DNA from: an uncultured Clostridia bacterium
GTDB taxonomy: Bacteria > Bacillota > Clostridia > UMGS1810
Length of the DNA stretch: 64,000 bases
NCBI GenBank assembly: GCA_934500705.1
Contig: CAKSTI010000006.1
Coordinates: 75,037-139,036 of the forward strand
Direction of reading: 5' to 3'
Part shown: one piece after another, positions 59,526-64,000 of the stretch
Position numbering within the stretch: the first letter of the stretch is position 1
Layout: each line of letters begins with the position of its first letter
Position numbers and translations under genes: made by a program
The notes under the pieces: model-generated
Database searches by the model: none
Seen by the model: only the letters and a program-made list of their open reading frames with translations
Told to the model about the DNA's origin: nothing

Positions 59526-60112
59526 TGCAGCTTGAAGGCAAGAAAATCGGCTTTGCCGTGTGCGGCTCTTTTTGCACCTTTTCTAAGGTAATGCCTCAGT
59601 TTGAAGCACTGAGAGATGCCGGAGCGGAGGTTTTTCCCATTATGAGCGAGATGGCGTACACTACGGACACCCGTTTCGGAAAGAGCGAGGACTTTAAAAA
59701 GTATATAAAAGATGTAACCGGCAAAGAAATAATAAACAGCGTCAAGGGTGCAGAGCCGATTGGACCGAAAGCATACCTTGACGCACTGGTGATTGCGCCG
59801 TGCACGGGCAACACAATAGCTAAAATTGCAAACGGCATAACCGACTCGTGCGTGTCTATGGCGGCAAAAGCGAACCTGCGCAACTGCCGTCCGCTTTTGT
59901 TAGCGGTTTCCACCAATGACGCAATGGGCGCAAATGCAAAGAACATAGGATTGCTTTTAAATTCCAAAAACGTATATTTTGTTCCGTTCGGTCAGGACGA
60001 CTGCAACAAAAAGCCGGACTCTCTCGTTGCGGATATGAATATGATTGTGCCGTCGCTGGAACTTGCTCTGGACGGCAAGCAGATACAGCCGATTATTTTT
60101 GCTAAAAATTAA
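59522..60112 (+). CDS. dpaB: dipicolinate synthase subunit B
   Basis: A 196-residue flavoprotein-fold subunit (SpoVFB). Signature segments are GKKIGFAVCGSFCTFSKVMP at the N-terminus, IGPKAYLDALVIAPCTGNTI, the KIANGITDSCVSMAAKANLR stretch and PVLLAVSTNDAMG-like PLLLAVSTNDAMGANA. Length is that of B. subtilis SpoVFB. In a tight operon with dpaA. In sporulating Bacilli these are transcribed by sigma-K; I did not find a clear sigma-K promoter here. Confidence 0.95.
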   Translation: MMQLEGKKIGFAVCGSFCTFSKVMPQFEALRDAGAEVFPIMSEMAYTTDTRFGKSEDFKKYIKDVTGKEIINSVKGAEPIGPKAYLDALVIAPCTGNTIAKIANGITDSCVSMAAKANLRNCRPLLLAVSTNDAMGANAKNIGLLLNSKNVYFVPFGQDDCNKKPDSLVADMNMIVPSLELALDGKQIQPIIFAKN

Positions 60113-60211
60113 AAAAGGTACTCCGTCCGTTTTATCGGCGGAGTTTACATATTGCAATGTATGGTAAAATCTTTATAGAGGTATTGGTTTAAACTACGAA
60201 AGGGGAAAATT

Positions 60212-60646
60212 ATGAAAAAGATTGCATTACTGATGGTTCTTATGATTGTTTTAATCCCGCTGTCGTGCTTGGCTGTGAGCGGTGTTGACGGCTCAACCGT
60301 CTGCGGCGGTGGCGGTGCGTCCTCCGGAAGTGGCGGCGGTAGCAGTGGCGGCAGCAAGGGCAGATTTCTCACCTCGTTTTCGGCAACTGCCGAACTTGAT
60401 GAGGGCGCAGGCAAAATCTATGTTTCGGTAAATTTGGGACAAGCTGTTGACAGTAGGCAGGAGAGAGTTGAACCCACTGCCTATCCCGACATTTTAACGG
60501 GGCGGCAATCTGCCGCCCCGTTGTTTTATCAAACCGAGGGTTTAAGCACGCTGTCCGGTATTTCAAATTCCGGGCACCCCTGTGCACCTGCGGCAATTTC
60601 GTATTTATCAAAGCATATAACAATCTTTTTGTCCGACGTTATATAG
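60212..60646 (+). CDS. small secreted Gly/Ser-rich protein with doubtful 3' end
   Basis: The 5' end is convincing: AAAGGGG before the ATG, signal peptide MKKIALLMVLMIVLIPLSCLA, then VSGVDGSTVCGGGGA followed by Gly/Ser repeats and a segment GRFLTSFSATAELDEGAGK. From about residue 75 on, the frame crosses a strong terminator hairpin (60495-60524) and then the last 118 bases of the anti-sigma gene on the other strand, so its final 50 residues are probably not the original protein. Either the 3' part was lost or a frameshift hides the true stop. Family not recognised. Confidence 0.45.
   Translation: MKKIALLMVLMIVLIPLSCLAVSGVDGSTVCGGGGASSGSGGGSSGGSKGRFLTSFSATAELDEGAGKIYVSVNLGQAVDSRQERVEPTAYPDILTGRQSAAPLFYQTEGLSTLSGISNSGHPCAPAAISYLSKHITIFLSDVI
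60495..60526. terminator. strong bidirectional hairpin between convergent genes
   Basis: AACGGGGCGGCA pairs with TGCCGCCCCGTT with a 3-base loop, then TGTTTT on the plus strand; on the minus strand it follows the anti-sigma gene. Confidence 0.75.
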
Positions 60647-61377
60647 AACTTTGTATTTTCGTCAAGCGCCTTTTCTGCGTCCTCCCAGCCGAATTGGTCG
60701 TCTTTGAGCCAAAAAATGCCGTCCTCCTCCTTGTTTCTCCTCACCATCTCGCTGTAAATATACTCTTTCAGTTTTTCACGGTAATTGGGCGTATCTTTAT
60801 AGACATCGTCAAGCGTGATGAGTTTTTTTGTGCGTTTGTCAATGTTATAGTAACTGTGTTTGGTAGATGACGAACCGCTTGCGGTAAACACATAAACGTC
60901 AAGTGCAAGATAGTCGGCGGTGTCGGTCTTGATGCTGTAATCCATACTTATGTGCATATGGGCGTCGTTTGTGCCGAACTCCTTTTTAATCTGCTTTGCG
61001 TCCTTGATATACTGTGATTTGATGGCGTCGGCATTTTCTTTGAATTCATTATTGAGCTTTTTTTCAAGCTCTTTGTCGGCAAGACCCTCAATTTTGGGAG
61101 TCTTAATATCCGCCTCAAATCCGCCGTCGTGCGCCACAAATCTGCCGAATGTTACTACGTTTACAATCTGCTCAACAACGGGTATTCCCTGTGCCGAAAT
61201 CGGTATTGCCGTCACCGTATTAAGGACGGCGATGCAGGCAGCGGCTGATGCGGCGGCGGTTATTGCCGCTTTGTGTCCAAATCTTTTTTTCTTTATAATT
61301 TTGTTTACCTTGTTTTTAAAATCGTTGTCGCATTTAATACTTTCGAACTGCTTTTTTGCTGAATTGAATTTATCCAT
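60529..61377 (-). CDS. RsiV-like anti-sigma factor (DUF3298 domain)
   Basis: A 282-residue membrane protein. Cytoplasmic residues 1-33, one membrane segment (about 34-56, HKAAITAAASAAACIAVLNT), then an outer domain with MHISMDYSIKTDTADYLALD, KHSYYNIDKRTKKLITLDDVYK and the DUF3298 end region KIVICFDKYEIAAGAQGCPE. This matches RsiV, which holds sigma-V until lysozyme binds. The 24-base space to the sigma gene and order sigma then anti-sigma fit. Whether it senses lysozyme here is inference. Confidence 0.85.
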   Translation of the reverse strand: MDKFNSAKKQFESIKCDNDFKNKVNKIIKKKRFGHKAAITAAASAAACIAVLNTVTAIPISAQGIPVVEQIVNVVTFGRFVAHDGGFEADIKTPKIEGLADKELEKKLNNEFKENADAIKSQYIKDAKQIKKEFGTNDAHMHISMDYSIKTDTADYLALDVYVFTASGSSSTKHSYYNIDKRTKKLITLDDVYKDTPNYREKLKEYIYSEMVRRNKEEDGIFWLKDDQFGWEDAEKALDENTKFYITSDKKIVICFDKYEIAAGAQGCPEFEIPDSVLKPSV

Positions 61378-61380
61378 CTT

Positions 61381-61851
61381 TCATACCTCCAAATCTGCTC
61401 TCAAAATTTTTAAAGCCTTATAGAGTCTGGTTTTTACCGTATTTTCGTTTTCTCCGAGAACTCTTGCAATTTCTGCGATTTTCATATCTTCAAGGTATCG
61501 CATTGTGACAATTATTCTCATTTTGTCGTCAAGCAGGCTGAACATACTGCCAAGGTTGATTTCGGAATAGTCGTCCTCGGTACTTCTTTCGGCAGCACTC
61601 TCAATATTTACCGTTCTGCCCTGCTTTTTCATATACGTGTTTGCGGTATTTATAACAATTCTGTAAAACCACGTTTTTACATACTCCGTCTTTTTAAGGC
61701 TTGCCGCCGAGCTCAGAGCACGGACAATGCTCTCGCTTATTACGTCCTCCGCATATTCTTTGTTTTTGGTATACATATACGCAAAGCGAAAGACTTCATC
61801 AAGATTTTGCGTTATGTAATTTTCAAATTTTGCACGTGCACTCAATCTCAC
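61381..61851 (-). CDS. ECF RNA polymerase sigma factor (SigV-like)
   Basis: A sigma-70 ECF protein of about 156 residues. Region 2: NLDEVFRFAYMYTKNKEYAE, then DVISESIVRALS; region 4: MRIIVTMRYLEDMKIAEIAR, then VLGENENTVKTRLYKALKIL. The start is unclear: GAAAGGGGG lies between in-frame TTG (61887), GTG (61851) and TTG (61845), so translation must begin at one of the last two. Followed by the anti-sigma gene after 3 bases. Likely controls an envelope stress regulon including itself. Confidence 0.88.
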   Translation of the reverse strand: MRLSARAKFENYITQNLDEVFRFAYMYTKNKEYAEDVISESIVRALSSAASLKKTEYVKTWFYRIVINTANTYMKKQGRTVNIESAAERSTEDDYSEINLGSMFSLLDDKMRIIVTMRYLEDMKIAEIARVLGENENTVKTRLYKALKILRADLEV

Positions 61852-61952
61852 TGCCCCCTTTCGATTATTAGACTTTTTAAAAAGCAAAAAAGTTTTAAAA
61901 ATATATCTTTACAAACAGACAAATTATGTTACTCTAATATTGTCACATAATC

Positions 61953-62232
61953 TTAGGCAGTGGTGACCCGAACCCGCATTGCCTGTCGACTGAATTTTCA
62001 CAAAGCCTTCCGCCTTGTCGGTCTTGACGGGCGTCAGCCCGTCTGCACCCTTACGCACCGAAATTCTTTGCAAAAATTCAGCCGAACAGGTGCTCGCAGT
62101 TTCACATAAGCAATTTTTTCTGTAACAAAGTAAATTACGCAGGGAATACTGACGTATTTTCAAGGAATTTACTGCCGTTACGGGGAAAATTGTTATATGA
62201 AACCAATGTGGGTTCGGGTCCCCACTGCCTAA
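61953..62232. mobile_element. MITE-like element of 280 bp with 29-bp terminal inverted repeats
   Basis: Left end 61953-61981 (begins TTAGGCAGTGGTGACCCGAA) and right end 62204-62232 (ends CCACTGCCTAA) are inverted repeats matching at 27 of 29 positions. There is no transposase; a minus-strand open frame through it looks spurious. An internal hairpin GACGGGC/GCCCGTC is present. Part of the interior (62066-62117) resembles 63848-63916 in inverse orientation. No clear target duplication was found. Non-autonomous transposon or dispersed structured repeat. Confidence 0.65.
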
Positions 62233-62239
62233 ATTATAT

Positions 62240-62402
62240 AACAGCATACTAAGTCTGTATTTTTACTTTTGGTAAAAATGCCGGCTCTGTTTCGGTATGA
62301 CTTAGTTGTTGGTTATAGTTAATACGAATTTTAGATTGTGTGACGACATTCGGAGTTGGCATTTTTCGGTGTGCGGCTCTCGAATGGGCGGCACACTTTT
62401 TT
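62240..62402 (+). ncRNA. candidate fourth copy of the structured RNA (copy D, no peptide pair)
   Basis: About 160 nt. ACTAAGTC (62248-62255) pairs with GACTTAGT (62299-62306), enclosing hairpin ATTTTTAC/GTAAAAAT (62259-62279) and the motif CTGTTTCG (62287-62294). A terminator GTGTGC (62369-62374) with GCACAC (62391-62396) and T run follows, and CATTCGGAG (62347-62355) is complementary to CTC-CGAATG in the terminator loop. These are the same parts, in order, as copies A-C. The -10-like TATATAA just upstream abuts the MITE-like element. No SLOG gene follows. Confidence 0.5.
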
Positions 62403-62423
62403 GTTGGCAAAATGATTTTGTGC

Positions 62424-62452
62424 TTGATATTTGGTATGCCATATGCTACAAT
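62424..62452 (+). promoter_or_regulatory. promoter of the 176-residue hypothetical gene
   Basis: TTGATA (62424-62429) and TACAAT (62447-62452), 17 bases apart. Confidence 0.65.
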
Positions 62453-62521
62453 TACCATATATCGCATATAACTGACAAATGGAAACAACACTCTAATAAA
62501 CTTAACGAACGGAGAAAAAAT

Positions 62522-63052
62522 ATGAATATACCGGAGGACAAAAAACTATACGTATTTGTTGCAATTTTCCTGTTAATATCCTTGTTTATCGAAATTTACT
62601 CGACAAATTACACGGACAGCATTTACGTGCAGACGGTATCCCATACATATGAGGTAAACTACCACAAACGCAAGCGAAAGGTAAAAAAAGAGGTCAAATT
62701 TACAGACACCGTATGCTATGATTTGACCGACTTCTTTGACAACAAGTTAAAAAAGGACGGAAATCCGACCGGCAGGCTGAAAGTTTACGAATGCGAAAAA
62801 TTCCTTGCCGAAAACAATATTTCATCCGACAAATCAATACGGAAAATTATAGAGCTGTGCTCAAACTTCAACACCGATTTTTCCGAGATGAAAATATTTG
62901 TCACCGACGGAAAATATTACTTTATGAACGATCTTAAAATCGAAACACTGACGTTGTTTGACCTGTATATGTATGACATCGAAAAGGACAAACTCAGCAT
63001 ACTTTACAGGTTTGAAAATGAGGATATTTTAAAAGTTACGGTAAAAAAGTAA
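62522..63052 (+). CDS. hypothetical membrane-anchored protein
   Basis: A 176-residue protein starting at the ATG after GGAG. A short N-terminus is followed by one membrane segment (about residues 10-26, YVFVAIFLLISLFIEIY), then a basic stretch (NYHKRKRKVKKEVKF) and a hydrophilic mixed alpha/beta region with many Asp/Glu/Lys. No family recognised. It follows the candidate fourth structured RNA by 120 bases but has its own promoter. Confidence 0.6.
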   Translation: MNIPEDKKLYVFVAIFLLISLFIEIYSTNYTDSIYVQTVSHTYEVNYHKRKRKVKKEVKFTDTVCYDLTDFFDNKLKKDGNPTGRLKVYECEKFLAENNISSDKSIRKIIELCSNFNTDFSEMKIFVTDGKYYFMNDLKIETLTLFDLYMYDIEKDKLSILYRFENEDILKVTVKK

Positions 63053-63062
63053 CTCTGTTTTA

Positions 63063-63785
63063 TCACATCGGGGGCAGATATGCCGCAATTACTGACAAAA
63101 CCAGTGACGGCAGCATATTTGCAACCCGTATTTTTTTGCCCCAAACCAAATTTACTCCGACGCAGAAAATGAGCACGGAGCCTATAAGCGAGAGGTAACC
63201 CGTTGCGGTATCCGTCATAATCGGTGCGATGAGCCTTGCAAGGACGGTCATTGTCCCCTCAAACAAAAGCACTGGCACGGCAGAAAAGATGCAACCCTTG
63301 CCAAGTGATGATGTCATAACTGCAATGATTATAAAATCCAGCACGGTTTTGACGAGGAGTGTTGAGTTATCGCCGCCGATGCCGTCCTGCAATGCGCCGA
63401 TAACCGCCATTGCGCCTATGCAGACGGTAAGTGAGGCACTGACAAATGCGGTGACAAAGTTATTGTCGCCGCTGTTTCCGCTTTTGATTTTTAACCACTC
63501 GCCGAATTTTTCAAAGACGTTTTCTATGCCGGCAAGCTCTCCTATTATTGTTCCGATGGCGAGGCAGAGTGCGACAAGCATAGATTTTCCGCTTGAAATT
63601 ACGCCGTTCTCGACGCTGAGCATACCTGCCATTACACCTGCTATGGCAATGAACATAACACTCACGCCGTTGACACGGCTCAGCGCCTCCTGCTGTTCCG
63701 GCTTAAAGAATTTACCGACGACGCTCCCCGTCAGTCCGCCTGCCACAATTCCTGCGGCGTTAATTATTGTTCCTGTTCCAATCAC
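63063..63785 (-). CDS. DUF554 family membrane protein (YqgA-like)
   Basis: A 240-residue protein with about seven membrane segments. GTGTIINAAGIVAGGLTGSV at the N-terminus and the GxxxGE motif in LCLAIGTIIGELAGIEN, then VGALQDGIGGD-like IGALQDGIGGDNSTLLVKTV are diagnostic of DUF554. Function is unknown; a transport role has been guessed for relatives. Monocistronic. Confidence 0.9.
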   Translation of the reverse strand: MIGTGTIINAAGIVAGGLTGSVVGKFFKPEQQEALSRVNGVSVMFIAIAGVMAGMLSVENGVISSGKSMLVALCLAIGTIIGELAGIENVFEKFGEWLKIKSGNSGDNNFVTAFVSASLTVCIGAMAVIGALQDGIGGDNSTLLVKTVLDFIIIAVMTSSLGKGCIFSAVPVLLFEGTMTVLARLIAPIMTDTATGYLSLIGSVLIFCVGVNLVWGKKIRVANMLPSLVLSVIAAYLPPM

Positions 63786-63840
63786 ATTATCACCCGTTTT
63801 TCATTTGAATAATACTTAAAGCGCCTCACGCAATCCAACC

Positions 63841-63925
63841 AAAAGCAATTTACCGTTATTACAATCGGAATTGCTTATGTTAAACCGTGGGAACCTGTTC
63901 GGCTGAATTTTTGCAAATAACGGAA
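63841..63925. repeat. dispersed repeat related to the interior of the MITE-like element
   Basis: Its reverse complement contains GCAAAAATTCAGCCGAACAG and ACATAAGCAATT in the same order and spacing as 62066-62117. The segment can fold (CCGTTATT/AATAACGG ends; AAGCAATT/AATTGCTT inside). It lies between DUF554 and the 5S terminator. Confidence 0.55.
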
Positions 63926-63927
63926 AA

Positions 63928-63957
63928 AAGGACGCCGCACACGGTGCAACGTCCCTT
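63928..63957 (-). terminator. terminator of the rRNA operon
   Basis: Minus strand GGGACG...CGTCC stem followed by six T, directly downstream of the 5S 3' end. Confidence 0.8.
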
Positions 63958-63963
63958 CCTCTA

Positions 63964-64000
63964 CCCCAGCAACGCCCTACTTTCCCGGGCGGCTGCCCGC
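63964..64000 (-). rRNA. 5S rRNA, 3' end only
   Basis: The minus strand reads GGGAAAGTAGGGCGTTGCTG, the conserved 3' segment of bacterial 5S rRNA, followed by a terminator. The rest of the gene, and probably 23S and 16S, lies beyond the right edge. The exact 3' end is uncertain by a few bases. Confidence 0.8.

Noticed and set aside
61924..62247. Minus-strand open frame of 107 codons across the MITE-like element
   Set aside because: It coincides with the inverted repeats and has no ribosome site or recognisable domain; its codon use is unlike the neighbours. Treated as a chance frame in a repeat.

Overview
The window looks like chromosome of an anaerobic, endospore-forming member of the Clostridia (Bacillota). 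Support comes from the Firmicutes-type rplU-prp-rpmA-obgE order with an L27 cleaved by Prp, paired dipicolinate synthase genes (dpaA/dpaB), a T-box before thrS, a TPP riboswitch before a ThiT-type ECF transporter, and consensus TTGACA-17-TATAAT promoters. The taxon cannot be named from this sequence alone.

Layout. 1-16 kb is almost all minus strand: an ABC binding lipoprotein (cut by the window edge), an acyltransferase-like protein, a LOG protein, VanZ, an acyl-CoA synthetase, a polysaccharide deacetylase, then (in transcription order) rplU-prp-rpmA, obgE, and yhbY-nadD-yqeK-LCP-rsfS-leuS, preceded by a pyridoxamine kinase and ilvE. 16-21 kb carries putP, an MFS carrier, a 3' remnant of proB, and a fused PTS EIICBA. 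22-27 kb holds tRNA-Leu, a YitT protein, a P1 peptidase, an ECF S component and a second acyl-CoA synthetase. 27-36 kb is a catabolic operon (AraC/PocR regulator; isomerase, FGGY kinase, aldo/keto reductase, DUF4432 epimerase, class II aldolase, GH36 glycosidase) that forms a plausible glycoside-to-triose pathway. 36-48 kb has LysR, tRNA-Thr, an SSB-like protein, a heterodimeric ABC exporter, RluA, an SGNH hydrolase, thrS, thiT and a GH30 glycosidase. 48-57 kb has a 1905-residue secreted FG-GAP/FN3 protein and a MalT-type LuxR regulator. 58-64 kb has dpaAB, an RsiV-like anti-sigma/ECF sigma pair, DUF554 and the 3' end of a 5S rRNA.

The most unusual content is a compound module present three times (about 21.4-22.5, 35.7-36.5, and 57.5-58.6 kb reversed). 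Each copy contains (i) a 21-22 residue hydrophobic peptide gene convergent with a short antisense RNA, both with consensus promoters and a shared bidirectional terminator (a type I toxin-antitoxin layout); (ii) a divergent, roughly 180-200 nt structured RNA with its own promoter, a long hairpin, a shared TGTTTYG motif, and an intrinsic terminator whose loop is complementary to an upstream strand; and (iii) immediately after that terminator, a SLOG/DUF1273-like Rossmann gene (truncated in the second copy). Two copies encode proteins about 97% identical, yet the stems of their long hairpins are different in sequence while pairing is kept. A fourth, apparently stand-alone copy of the RNA lies at about 62.24-62.40 kb, next to a 280-bp MITE-like element.

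All functional assignments are from reading the sequence and family knowledge; no database search or folding program was run.
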